59,396 bases of DNA, taken from Chitinophaga pinensis (GTDB lineage Bacteria; Bacteroidota; Bacteroidia; Chitinophagales; Chitinophagaceae). The notes beneath the pieces were generated by a model, which had not been told where the DNA came from, did no database searches, and saw only the letters and a program-made list of their open reading frames with translations. Location of the stretch: the NCBI GenBank assembly GCA_943333125.1, contig CALQSB010000017.1, positions 1 to 59,396 on the forward strand. Direction: 5' to 3'. The stretch's first letter is position 1; each line of letters opens with the position of its first letter. Made by a program: the position numbers and the translations under genes. Shown piece by piece: positions 17,248-26,712 of this stretch.

Positions 17248-18165
17248 TTAAATAACCTCAACCCCATTTTGACCAACCTCTGTAAGGTAAGTTTTGTAAT
17301 CAATTCCAAGATTGTTATAAATTGATTTCATTTCTGATTCCACCTGTTCAGCTACAGACAGGGTTTCACTCAGCATAAATAACGAAGGTCCGCTGCCTGA
17401 AATTCCTCCTCCCAATGCACCTACCTCAAGTGATTTTTTCTTTACCTCATCAAATCCAGGAATTAATTTACTTCTAACGGGCTCCACAATTACATCCTGT
17501 AATGATCTGCCGATTAACTGATAATCGGAACATAAAAAACCAGAAATTAAGCCCGCTACATTTGCCCATTGTATTACTGCAGATTTTAAAGGAATATCTT
17601 TGGGTAAAATAGATCTGGCATAAGATGTTTTAATTTCAATTTGAGGATGAATAATTGTAATAAAAAGTGGCGGTGTTTTTATTTCTATAATGTCTAATGT
17701 TTGTGTATCTCTGATTAAAACAAGCCCCCCATAAATACAAGGCGCCAGATTATCCGCATGACGAGATCCGCTGGCAAGCAACTCCCCTTCCATTGCAAAT
17801 GAAACCAGCTGTTGTTTAGTGAAAGGGCGGTTTAATAGTTCATTGGCTGCAACTACAATACCTGCAGCGCTGGCAGCACTGGAACCAATACCGCTTCCTG
17901 GTTTAATTTTCTTCTCAATGATAATGTCAAAGCCCTTTGTATAATGAAGACTATCTATCATTGCCTGAAGTGCTACTCCGGCAATATTTTCTTTTGGATC
18001 TGACGGCAAACCATAGCCGTCGATATGCTTAATAGAAATACCTGGCTCTTCTTTGGAAATAAGTTCTATGATATCAAAGGGATCTTTCAAAGCCATTCCA
18101 AGGATATCAAAACCACAGCAAAGATTAGACAGTGTTGCAGGTGACTTTACTTTTATAGAATTCAT
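17248..18165 (-). CDS. thrB: Homoserine kinase
   Basis: This GHMP-family kinase phosphorylates homoserine. The ATP loop is KPGSGIGSSAASAAG (near residues 87-101). The N-terminal VKSPATLSNLCCGFD and the C-terminal GGGISGSGPSLF loop are the other two GHMP motifs. The 305 residues match ThrB. It is 84 bases downstream of thrA on the same strand. The ATG at 18163-18165 fits the conserved N-terminus. Confidence 0.96.
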   Translation of the reverse strand: MNSIKVKSPATLSNLCCGFDILGMALKDPFDIIELISKEEPGISIKHIDGYGLPSDPKENIAGVALQAMIDSLHYTKGFDIIIEKKIKPGSGIGSSAASAAGIVVAANELLNRPFTKQQLVSFAMEGELLASGSRHADNLAPCIYGGLVLIRDTQTLDIIEIKTPPLFITIIHPQIEIKTSYARSILPKDIPLKSAVIQWANVAGLISGFLCSDYQLIGRSLQDVIVEPVRSKLIPGFDEVKKKSLEVGALGGGISGSGPSLFMLSETLSVAEQVESEMKSIYNNLGIDYKTYLTEVGQNGVEVI

Positions 18166-18249
18166 CAGATGATTTTAATGATTTTTTTTTCTGTTTTTGT
18201 CTTTCTTTATCTTTTGACTAACAAATTTAGAAGTCAATTTGCTTACTCA

Positions 18250-20709
18250 TTATATTTTAGAAGCCCTGATGATATCAGCAAAAACGCCACTTGCCGTAAC
18301 CTCTGCTCCTGCACCGGCACCTTTAATTACGAGTGGCTGGTCTTTATATCGGTCTGTATAAAATAATACCACGTTATCTTTTCCATATAAATGAAACAGG
18401 TCGTTATTCGAATCGATGTGCTGTAAACCAACTGCTGCCTTTCCTTTAAAATAACTGGCAACAAATTTTAATTTATTCCCTTTGGTGTTTGCTTCCTCAA
18501 ATATTTTTTTAAAATGATCTTCGTGAGTTTCCATTGATTTGTAAAAATCATCTACCGATCCTTTCATACAAGCCTCGGGCATAAAAGAATTGTTTGCAAT
18601 ATCCGACATTTCAAATTTTTCGCCTGCTTCCCTAGCCAGGATCATAATCTTTCTCATCACATCCGTACCACCCAAATCCAATCTTGGATCAGGCTCTGTA
18701 TAACCTTCATCCTGTGCTTGTTTTACGATATCAGCAAATTTCCTTTTACCATCATAATGATTAAAAACAAAATTTAAAGTTCCGCTTAGCACCGCTTCTA
18801 TTTTATGAATGCGATCTCCGCTATGTATCAAATCATTTATTGTACCAATTATCGGCAACCCTGCACCCACATTTGTTTCAAATAAAAATTGAGCATTGTA
18901 TTCTCTGGCCAGATCTTTTAGTTTTCTGTAGTTAAGATATTCTGATGATGCGGCAACTTTATTGCAAGCCACAACAGAAATACTTTTCTGGAGCAATTTA
19001 CCATAGATGGCAGCCACTGTGTCATTTGCAGTGATGTCTACAAAAACCGTATTCCGTAAATTTAGATTTATGATTTGTTCCACAAAACTTTCCAAATCAG
19101 CATTTTCACCTGTTGCCAAATGTTCCTGCCATTGATCAAGTTGAATTCCGGATTCATCAATAAGCATCCTTCTGCTGTTGATGATTCCTGTCAACCTAAT
19201 ATTCAACAACATTTTTTCCTGAAGTGAAGCGGCTTGATGCTTTAATTGCGACAATAATTTACTTCCCACATTTCCTGCACCTGCAAGAAATACATTGACT
19301 TGCTTGTAGGTGGTTTCAAAAAACTCTTCGTGTAATACATTTATCGTTTTCTTTACATCACGGGTATTAATAACTGCTGAAATATTTTTTTCTGAAGAAC
19401 CCTGAGCAATGGCTCGGATATTAATCCCGTTTCTTCCCATAGCACTGAACATTCTTCCACTAACCCCTGTATGATTGCGCATATTTTCTCCAACAAGTGC
19501 GACTATCGACAATTCCTTCTCCACTTTCAACGAGTCTACTTTTTGCAAAGCTATTTCATTAGTAAAAGTATAATCTACTGCTGCAATTGCTCTAGATTCT
19601 GCATGTGCATCTATAGCTACAGAAATGGAATGTTCGGAAGAACTTTGAGTAATTAAAATAACATTAATTTTTTCATTACTTAGCGCCTCAAATAAACGTT
19701 TTGAAAACCCTGGTATCCCTACCATGCCACTGCCTTCCAATGTAATTAAAGAAATATTATTGATGCTGGAAATGCCTGTTACAATATTTTCTGTTTTATT
19801 CAGATTAAATGTTGATTGATTATTTGAAATCACGGTACCAAAATCCTGAGGAGCAAAAGTATTTTTAATCCATACCGGAATATTTTTGTTCATCACCGGT
19901 TGGATTGTGGGGGGATAAATAACTTTGGCACCGAAATGCGAAAGTTCCATCGCTTCCTGATAAGAAATCTGAGGAATAATTTTTGCATTGCTGCTAAGTC
20001 TTGGATCTGCGGTCATCATCCCACTTACATCTGTCCATATCTGCAAATCATTTACATCCAAAGCTGCGGCCATAATTGCAGCGGTATAGTCTGATCCGCC
20101 ACGACCTAATGTGGTCATCACTCCGTTATGATCTGATGCAATAAATCCTGGAATTATGTACAACGATTTTATAGGTGAGGCAAACGCTTCCTTGATTTTT
20201 TTATTGGTGATTTCAAAATTAACAGCAGCTGATCCAAAAGTTGAATTCGTCTGAATCAATGTTCTTGAATCTTTCCATTCGGCGTCAATGCCTTGTTTGA
20301 TAAAAGCGGCTGCAATAATCCGAGAAGAAAGCAATTCTCCGTAGCCGCCAATACGATCTTTGGTTCTAGGAGTGAGTTCGCCAAGCATGAGTAATCCTTT
20401 ACAAAGATTTCTAATTTCAGCAAAAGAAACATCAATGAATGAATTAAGCGCAGCATCCTCTTTATTTATATTTAGCTGATTAATACAATCTATATGTCTC
20501 TGTTCAATAAGTTCTATTTTTTTTAGATACGCCGAATCGCCGGAAGCCGCCATTATTGCAGAATCCAGTAAAAAGTCGGTGACTCCGCCTAAAGCCGAAA
20601 CCACTACAAGGGCACGGTCTTTTTTTACACTATCCCCAACAATGGAAATTACTTTTTTTATATTCTCAGCATTAGCTACCGAAGTGCCGCCAAATTTTAA
20701 TACTTGCAT
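18250..20709 (-). CDS. thrA: Bifunctional aspartokinase / homoserine dehydrogenase
   Basis: This 819-residue fusion carries the first and third steps of the aspartate pathway. The N-terminal aspartokinase begins MQVLKFGGTSVANAE. Two ACT-like regulatory regions follow (about 310-460; SMVGIPGFSKRLFEAL and GVSGRMFSAMGRNGI). The homoserine dehydrogenase domain begins with the NAD(P) motif LAGAGNVGSKLL near 468 and contains GTLNFV and GGTDVMRK segments. The layout matches ThrA/MetL-type enzymes; the ACT regions suggest feedback control by threonine, though the ligand cannot be proved here. It is the first gene of the thr run. Confidence 0.96.
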   Translation of the reverse strand: MQVLKFGGTSVANAENIKKVISIVGDSVKKDRALVVVSALGGVTDFLLDSAIMAASGDSAYLKKIELIEQRHIDCINQLNINKEDAALNSFIDVSFAEIRNLCKGLLMLGELTPRTKDRIGGYGELLSSRIIAAAFIKQGIDAEWKDSRTLIQTNSTFGSAAVNFEITNKKIKEAFASPIKSLYIIPGFIASDHNGVMTTLGRGGSDYTAAIMAAALDVNDLQIWTDVSGMMTADPRLSSNAKIIPQISYQEAMELSHFGAKVIYPPTIQPVMNKNIPVWIKNTFAPQDFGTVISNNQSTFNLNKTENIVTGISSINNISLITLEGSGMVGIPGFSKRLFEALSNEKINVILITQSSSEHSISVAIDAHAESRAIAAVDYTFTNEIALQKVDSLKVEKELSIVALVGENMRNHTGVSGRMFSAMGRNGINIRAIAQGSSEKNISAVINTRDVKKTINVLHEEFFETTYKQVNVFLAGAGNVGSKLLSQLKHQAASLQEKMLLNIRLTGIINSRRMLIDESGIQLDQWQEHLATGENADLESFVEQIINLNLRNTVFVDITANDTVAAIYGKLLQKSISVVACNKVAASSEYLNYRKLKDLAREYNAQFLFETNVGAGLPIIGTINDLIHSGDRIHKIEAVLSGTLNFVFNHYDGKRKFADIVKQAQDEGYTEPDPRLDLGGTDVMRKIMILAREAGEKFEMSDIANNSFMPEACMKGSVDDFYKSMETHEDHFKKIFEEANTKGNKLKFVASYFKGKAAVGLQHIDSNNDLFHLYGKDNVVLFYTDRYKDQPLVIKGAGAGAEVTASGVFADIIRASKI

Positions 20710-21093
20710 TAAAAGATATTTTTTGGGAGAGAAATAAGTTTCAGGAGCCTTGTTTCAAATTTGGCTCATTATTTAATATAATAAAATATAACCCTGGCGG
20801 GTTGCTGAAATTCTGTTTTTTAAAATATTTACCTGGATTTTTTTTGCTGTAATAGTCGATTGTTTCATAATAGGTGTAAGATAGAAAAAGGGAATTGAAA
20901 AAACAATATCATTATCATTTAAATAAAGAAATAATTCAACAAAACAAGTGCTTTGAATACGATTTCATCAAAATAATTAAACTATATTAAATAAAAGGAC
21001 GATTCGCTTAAATTTTTTATTCCAAATAAAAAAAATAAGATACATTTACTATGGTTGATTGATTGAATTAAAATCCCAAATAAATATTCTATT
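20710..21093. other. Divergent intergenic region between thrA and the H-NOX gene
   Basis: This 384-base A+T-rich spacer has no convincing gene. Read towards thrA, the minus-strand leader holds two small stems: AACCC/GGGTT with a 4-base loop (20790-20803) and GAGCC/GGCTC with a 13-base loop (20745-20767). No run of threonine codons or riboswitch consensus was recognised. Towards the H-NOX gene, TACATTTA at 21041-21048 is one base off the -7 consensus. Confidence 0.4.
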
Positions 21094-21636
21094 ATGTACG
21101 GTATCGTAAATAAATCTATAGAAGATCTAGTTGTCTCTAATTTTGGAGAAGAAAAGTGGGAAGCCGTTAAAATAAGAAGCGACATTGGCATTGATTTTTT
21201 TATTAGCAATGAAACATATGATGACGACGTTACTTATAAACTAGCTGGTGCTATAAGCGAAGAAATGAACCTCAGTATTGAAGTTGTAATGTTTACTTTT
21301 GGCGAATGGTGGATACTCGATACAACCAATAAAAGATATTCAGGATTATTGAAATTAGGCGGAAAAAATTTGCAGGAATTCCTCAAGAATCTGCCTCAGT
21401 TTCATAATCACATTATGTTGATCTATCCCAAATTAACACCACCTGAATTTAAAGTCAGCGATCTTGAACCTACTAGTATTTGCATTCATTATTTTTCAAA
21501 AAGAATTGGGCTTAAAGATTTTGTACACGGTGTACTTTCGGGGCTTGGAAAACTCTTTCAAACCGAGGTGACCATTGAGTTACAAGAAAGCCGTGACTCA
21601 GGAAGTAATCATGAAGTATTTAAAGTAAGCTGGTAA
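21094..21636 (+). CDS. H-NOX haem NO-binding domain protein
   Basis: This 180-residue stand-alone H-NOX domain binds haem and, in the family, NO. The start MYGIVNKSIEDLVVSNFGEE is typical. The proximal haem ligand is His104 (FHNHI, 12 residues before the TPP motif), and the haem-propionate motif YxSxR is intact (Tyr133, Ser135, Arg137). No tyrosine follows YFSKR where the O2-stabilising distal Tyr sits in the Thermoanaerobacter protein, so an NO-selective sensor is predicted. It stands 9 bases before a kinase with an HNOBA-like N-terminus, strongly suggesting that the two interact. It is divergent from thrA. Confidence 0.93.
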   Translation: MYGIVNKSIEDLVVSNFGEEKWEAVKIRSDIGIDFFISNETYDDDVTYKLAGAISEEMNLSIEVVMFTFGEWWILDTTNKRYSGLLKLGGKNLQEFLKNLPQFHNHIMLIYPKLTPPEFKVSDLEPTSICIHYFSKRIGLKDFVHGVLSGLGKLFQTEVTIELQESRDSGSNHEVFKVSW

Positions 21637-21645
21637 AATTTGAAT

Positions 21646-24027
21646 ATGGATGCTATTAATTTAAATATCAGTGAACTTAATATCATTTTTCCTTTCTTTA
21701 TTCTTATAGATGAGGATTTGATGATTATCGAAAATGGCACCTCTATTAATAAAATAATACCTCACTGTAAAAATCATTTATTTTCCGATTTATTTACTAT
21801 TGACAGGCCTTTTATTGATGAAATCAATTTCGATAACTTCAGATCGATTAATAACCAGTTATTAATTTTAAAATCGAATCAAGAAAAGCCTATAACCTTC
21901 AGAGGACAGTTTAATTATTTACCTGATTACCACAGGATATTATTTATAGGTGAGCCTTGGTTTGTTACTACAAACGATTTAAATAGTTCCGACTTGGAGA
22001 TGATTGATTATGCACCGCATAGTTCTATAGTGGATATGCTGCATATAATAAAGAATCAGGAAACGGTCAATGAAGAGTTGAAATATCTTCTTAAATCTTT
22101 AACTGAGCAAAAAAATAATCTCATTATTGCTCAGGAAAAATTGAAAATTATTTCTGAGCAATTGACATTGAGCAACCAAAGATATGAATACGTAAATAAG
22201 GCCACATCTGAAGCTATTTGGGACTGGAATATTTTAACTGGCGATGTATTTTATGGAGATGGGTTTAATAAATTATTTGGTCACGAAATTTCCAAAGAAG
22301 CACAAAATTTCAGTATTTGGGAAGAAAGAATTCATCCGGATGACTTTGAAAAGCTATCCTTAAGCATTAACGATTTTTTAGCCACAGGGGAATCGAAATG
22401 GAATGAAGAATACCGTTATCTCAAAAAAGATGGCAGTTATGCTTTTGTTTCCGACAAAGGATTTGTTTTAAGAGATGAACAAGGGCATGCTTTGAGAATG
22501 ATTGGAACGATACAAGATATTAGCATCAGAAAAAAAGAAGAACAATATCTTAAACTGATGGAATCGGTAATTAAAAATGCCAATGACAGTGTTGTAATTA
22601 CAGAGATCAATAATGATTATCCAATTGTTTATATAAATGAATCATTCACCAAATTAACCGGTTACAGTTTTGAAGAAGTGAAAGGAAAAAATCCTCGTTT
22701 TCTTCAGGGTCCAAAATCCGATAAAGTTGCATTAAAGAAAATCAGAGATGCTTTAAAAATATGGCAGCCTTGTGAAATTACCACATTGAATTACAAAAAA
22801 AATGGCGATGCCTTTTGGTTAAACTTTTCAATCAGCCCGATAACTAATGAAAAAGGGGAATACACCCATTGGATTTCAATTGAGAGAGATGTAACAGAAT
22901 TAAAAAAAGCCAACGATGAAATTATTCTTCAGAAAAATTTCACCGAAGACATCATGAGTAATTTTCCAATTGATGTTGCTGTGTTTGACCCTAATCACAA
23001 TTATCTTTATGTAAACCCTTATGCTATTAAAAGCGAGGAAGTTAGAAAATGGATCATTAATAAAAATGATTTTGATTACGCAAATTGGAAAGGAATAGAT
23101 GATGAGATTGCCAGAAAAAGGTGGGAATATTTTGAAGATGCAGTTGAAAAAAGAGAAAAAATTCAATGGCTTGATGAACATCAATCTCCGAGTGGAAATA
23201 AAACATATATTCTAAGGCATTTTTCCCCTTATTTTGAAAAAAACAAATTGAAATTCGTCATTGGATATGGTATAGATATTACTGAAAGAAAAAAGGCTGA
23301 GTTAAACCTCGATAAAGCATTAATAACTTTAACGCAAACAAATATCGAGTTAGAACATTTTGCATACGTAGCCTCGCATGATTTACAGGAACCGTTAAGA
23401 ATGATTACCAGCTTTCTGGCACAACTGGAGAAAAATTACAATGATAAACTTGACGACAAAGGCAGACAATATATTTATTACGCTGTAGATGGAGCAAAAA
23501 GAATGAGGCAAATCATTTTAGATATTCTTGAATATTCCAGAATTGGAAAAACCCAGGAGAACTTGAGAGCCATTGATTTAAATGAAATAGTAAACGAAGT
23601 AATTACATTGCATGGCAAGCAAATTGAAGAACTTCATGCAATTATAAAAAAAGAAAAACTACCAATAATACAAGGTTATAAAACACCATTCAGACAAATT
23701 TTTCAGAACCTGATTTCAAATGCGCTAAAATACCATCGTGCCGGGGTGCCTCCTGAAATAAAAATTGGAGCAAAAAAAATTGATGACATGTGGCAATTTG
23801 ATATCAATGATAATGGTATTGGTATTAATGCTGAATATTTCGATAAGATTTTTGTCATTTTTCAAAGATTACACAACAAGGATGAGTATTCAGGCACGGG
23901 AATTGGATTGGCGATTATAAAAAAAATAATAGAAAGCACTGGAGGTCAGATCTGGGTTACCTCAGAAATCAATAAGGGTACCACTTTCCATTTTACTATC
24001 CCAGTTAACATAAATAAATTATCTTAG
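21646..24027 (+). CDS. HNOBA-like / triple-PAS sensor histidine kinase
   Basis: This is a 793-residue soluble kinase with no transmembrane helices. The first 150 residues look like the HNOBA domain that pairs with H-NOX: FPFFILIDEDLMIIENG, then DLFTIDRPFI, then RGQFNYL and ILFIGEPW. A coiled coil leads into three PAS domains (about 180-300, 302-420, 425-545). PAS2 carries GKNPRFLQG, a LOV-like motif without the cysteine. The HisKA box is VASHDLQEPLR with His578; the HATPase has N (NLISNALKYH), G1 (DNGIGI) and G2 (GTGIGLAI) boxes. A TTG two codons upstream (21640) is an alternative start. It is followed by two receiver genes. Confidence 0.9.
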   Translation: MDAINLNISELNIIFPFFILIDEDLMIIENGTSINKIIPHCKNHLFSDLFTIDRPFIDEINFDNFRSINNQLLILKSNQEKPITFRGQFNYLPDYHRILFIGEPWFVTTNDLNSSDLEMIDYAPHSSIVDMLHIIKNQETVNEELKYLLKSLTEQKNNLIIAQEKLKIISEQLTLSNQRYEYVNKATSEAIWDWNILTGDVFYGDGFNKLFGHEISKEAQNFSIWEERIHPDDFEKLSLSINDFLATGESKWNEEYRYLKKDGSYAFVSDKGFVLRDEQGHALRMIGTIQDISIRKKEEQYLKLMESVIKNANDSVVITEINNDYPIVYINESFTKLTGYSFEEVKGKNPRFLQGPKSDKVALKKIRDALKIWQPCEITTLNYKKNGDAFWLNFSISPITNEKGEYTHWISIERDVTELKKANDEIILQKNFTEDIMSNFPIDVAVFDPNHNYLYVNPYAIKSEEVRKWIINKNDFDYANWKGIDDEIARKRWEYFEDAVEKREKIQWLDEHQSPSGNKTYILRHFSPYFEKNKLKFVIGYGIDITERKKAELNLDKALITLTQTNIELEHFAYVASHDLQEPLRMITSFLAQLEKNYNDKLDDKGRQYIYYAVDGAKRMRQIILDILEYSRIGKTQENLRAIDLNEIVNEVITLHGKQIEELHAIIKKEKLPIIQGYKTPFRQIFQNLISNALKYHRAGVPPEIKIGAKKIDDMWQFDINDNGIGINAEYFDKIFVIFQRLHNKDEYSGTGIGLAIIKKIIESTGGQIWVTSEINKGTTFHFTIPVNINKLS

Positions 24028-24050
24028 CAATCTTATTAATCAATAACTTA

Positions 24051-24488
24051 ATGAACAAATTAATAAACATTTTACTGGTTGAAGATAATGAAGGTGATAT
24101 TTTATTAACCATGGAAGCGCTGGAATCTGGGAAATTAATCAACAATATAGACGTGACTAGAAACGGAGAGCTTGCTATTAATTTTCTGATGAATATTTTA
24201 GAAAATACTGAAAAAGAGTTACCTGAATTAATACTGCTTGATATCAATCTTCCTAAAAAAAACGGGCAGGATGTTTTGCAATTCATTAAAGAGCATGATT
24301 CATTAAAACATATCCCTGTAATCATGTTAACCACCTCATCAAATGAAAAGGACGTCATGGCTTCCTATAGAAACCATGCAAATTGTTACATCACAAAGCC
24401 AATAGATGTAAATAGCTTTATGAGTATTATTGCTAAGCTAGAAGAATTTTGGATTTCTATTGTAAAATTACCTGGTCATATAAAATGA
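24051..24488 (+). CDS. Single-domain response regulator (Rcp1-like receiver)
   Basis: This 145-residue receiver has no output domain. The acidic pair is VEDNEGD (Glu11, Asp12), the phosphoacceptor is Asp64 in LLDINLPKKNG, with Thr in MLTTSS and Lys in ITKPID completing the active site. The EDNEGD start and KKNG after the acceptor are typical of Rcp1-type receivers that serve PAS/phytochrome kinases. It lies 23 bases after the H-NOX-associated kinase and 6 bases before the next gene, so it is the likely phosphate acceptor or shuttle of this relay. Confidence 0.93.
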   Translation: MNKLINILLVEDNEGDILLTMEALESGKLINNIDVTRNGELAINFLMNILENTEKELPELILLDINLPKKNGQDVLQFIKEHDSLKHIPVIMLTTSSNEKDVMASYRNHANCYITKPIDVNSFMSIIAKLEEFWISIVKLPGHIK

Positions 24489-24494
24489 TAATTA

Positions 24495-25922
24495 ATGAAA
24501 TCAATTGAACCCATAAAAATTCTGATTATTGAAGATAATATGGGAGATTTTTTGTTGATCAGGGATTATCTTGAAGAGCAAATTAAATCTCCAGAGATCA
24601 CACATGTTTTGAAATTTTCCGAAGTCTCTCCATTAGTTGAAGAAGGACTTGAATTTGATGTGATTTTATTGGATTTAACGCTTCCAGATAAAACAGGTGA
24701 AACACTGATTAGTGAAGTTGTGAATTTATTTCCAAACGCTCCTATTATTATACTCACTGGATTTTCTGACATTGATTTCAGTATAAAATCACTCACACTT
24801 AAGGTATCTGATTATTTGCTTAAGGATGACATTACCCCTGTAGCACTTTATAAGAGCATTAAATACAACATAGAAAGAAAGAAATCAAGTCTTTTACTGG
24901 AAGAATCCGAAAAAAGGTACAGTAATCTTTTTCAGCTTAGCCCACAACCTATGTGGATTTCTGATACGATAAATTTCAATTTCGTTCAAGTAAATAGAGC
25001 TGCTATTGACCATTATGGTTATTCGGAATCGGAATTTATAAACATGTCTTTGTTTGATATTATTGATGATGATATTTCAATTTCAGAAAAAAGAGAAAAA
25101 GCGTTTCAGTTTTTAAATATCGAAAAAGTTTACAAAGGCAGATTCCGACATATAAAAAAATCCAGAGAAATAATAGAAGTAGATATTTATAGTAATTTAA
25201 TTGAAATAAATGAGCAAAAATTTGAATCCATAATTGCTATTGATGTAACAGAAAAGATAAGATTAGATCAAAAAATCACCAAGGCCATTATAAAAACACA
25301 GGAAGATGAACGATTTGAAATAGGAACTGAACTTCACGATAATATTTGCCAAATATTAGCCAGCAGCCAGTTGAGTCTGGATATGCTAAAAGATAAATTA
25401 CCTCCGGAATCCAGTCATTGGTTTAATAAGTCTAAGCAATACATAAATCTTGCTTTGGAAGAAATAAGAAATATCTCGCATCGATTAGCACCATCATTTT
25501 TTGATGACACTACTATTGAAGATACTTTTCAGGAATTAATTGATAGTTTCAACATTGAAAATAAATATGAAACTACATTGAAAATAGATTTTTCTGCTAT
25601 CCAAGATAAAATAAACAGTGAAATTCGTTTGAATTTATTCAGGATTTTACAGGAACAAATGCGGAATATTATTAAATATGCCAATGCCACTAAAATCAAC
25701 ATTAGCATTGAAGTTGAAAATCATACTATAAAATTTATCATTGCTGACAATGGAATTGGATTTGATTACAACCTAGTAAAAAAAGGAATTGGATTGGCAA
25801 ATATGAAAAGAAGAGTTGAACTTTTTTCCGGTAATTTAGAAATTGAAAGCAAGCCAGGTTTAGGCTGTAAGATTATTTGCTACTTTCCTTATTTGAAATC
25901 CAGCACTGCGTTGTACTCATAA
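24495..25922 (+). CDS. Receiver-PAS-histidine kinase (NarX/DegS-type HisKA_3)
   Basis: This 475-residue soluble protein starts with a receiver domain (1-125; acceptor Asp60 in LLDLTLPDKTG). A PAS domain follows (about 138-255), then a HisKA_3-type kinase: His281 in IGTELHDNICQIL, and an ATPase with ADNGIGFD and KGIGLANMKRRVE. This kinase class normally phosphorylates LuxR-type regulators, but none is encoded here. The receiver at the front suggests it is controlled by the upstream kinase. Its 3' end overlaps the convergent CAP gene by 34 bases. Confidence 0.9.
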   Translation: MKSIEPIKILIIEDNMGDFLLIRDYLEEQIKSPEITHVLKFSEVSPLVEEGLEFDVILLDLTLPDKTGETLISEVVNLFPNAPIIILTGFSDIDFSIKSLTLKVSDYLLKDDITPVALYKSIKYNIERKKSSLLLEESEKRYSNLFQLSPQPMWISDTINFNFVQVNRAAIDHYGYSESEFINMSLFDIIDDDISISEKREKAFQFLNIEKVYKGRFRHIKKSREIIEVDIYSNLIEINEQKFESIIAIDVTEKIRLDQKITKAIIKTQEDERFEIGTELHDNICQILASSQLSLDMLKDKLPPESSHWFNKSKQYINLALEEIRNISHRLAPSFFDDTTIEDTFQELIDSFNIENKYETTLKIDFSAIQDKINSEIRLNLFRILQEQMRNIIKYANATKINISIEVENHTIKFIIADNGIGFDYNLVKKGIGLANMKRRVELFSGNLEIESKPGLGCKIICYFPYLKSSTALYS

Positions 25923-26569
25923 GTGTGGTGTGGTTGAATGGAGATACCTAAAGATGTATACTGATTTGATAAGCATACATTTCTATGTCCTAAAGTTACA
26001 ATTCCGTCATCAATTAATAAGTTCATTAAAATATTCACTGCACCTGAATTTCCATAATCGCAACATTCTGCATTAAAATCTTTTTTACATTCATTGCTGT
26101 TCCTTTCGTGTCCTACATATCCAATAATGCCTGAGTGATAGGCATGGCAACGGGCACTTACAAAAGCCAATGAGTCGGGTAATAATTCTAATTTTATCGG
26201 CTTCATTAATTTCAACGTCTGGATGAGCGATTTATAATAACTATTTCTTTTTTCAGGCTTTTCATAGTAGTCGCATTTAGGATTCAGCAACACGGTATTT
26301 AAAAATAGTTGTGGATTAAACCTAATCATATTAATTGTCCATATCACCTTTTTTTCTTCCGTAGTTAAATAGTTATTATTTTTTGCTGTATTACAATCCT
26401 CATATTTTGAATCAGACCATTGAGTAGAGAATTTGATTAAAGGATTAATTATTGAGTCTGATGATTTAATACCATTGACCTTTTTTGTGAAAGAAAATGC
26501 AGATTTTGGAAAAACAAAAACAAACATTAGCAATAAAATGACTGTTACGGTTTTTGAAAGATTTTGCAT
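25889..26569 (-). CDS. CAP (SCP/PR1-like) domain secreted protein
   Basis: This 226-residue protein begins with a signal peptide (about residues 1-27, ending SAFSF). The C-terminal half fits the CAP superfamily: WTINMIRFNPQLF near 80, LVARC-like FVSARCHAYHSG, a GHERN segment, and GHRNVCLSNQYTSLGIS near 195-211. Several cysteines could form disulfides. It has no visible enzyme motif; CAP proteins have varied binding roles. It overlaps the end of the receiver-PAS-kinase gene on the opposite strand and is not part of that operon. Confidence 0.75.
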   Translation of the reverse strand: MQNLSKTVTVILLLMFVFVFPKSAFSFTKKVNGIKSSDSIINPLIKFSTQWSDSKYEDCNTAKNNNYLTTEEKKVIWTINMIRFNPQLFLNTVLLNPKCDYYEKPEKRNSYYKSLIQTLKLMKPIKLELLPDSLAFVSARCHAYHSGIIGYVGHERNSNECKKDFNAECCDYGNSGAVNILMNLLIDDGIVTLGHRNVCLSNQYTSLGISIQPHHTYEYNAVLDFK

Positions 26570-26712
26570 AAAGGAAAATTAAGGCATGAATAAAAAGAGT
26601 GGTAAAAGTAGATTTCCTATTTTCAAAACTTGTTAACAGAAATGTAATAATAATTTACTTTACGTTAAATTACACCAGAAAATGATGGACTAAATTGGAA
26701 TTCAAATTGGTA

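Noticed and set aside
20710..21093. Riboswitch or thr attenuator peptide before thrA
   Set aside because: Only small stems are visible; no Thr codon run or known riboswitch pattern could be found.
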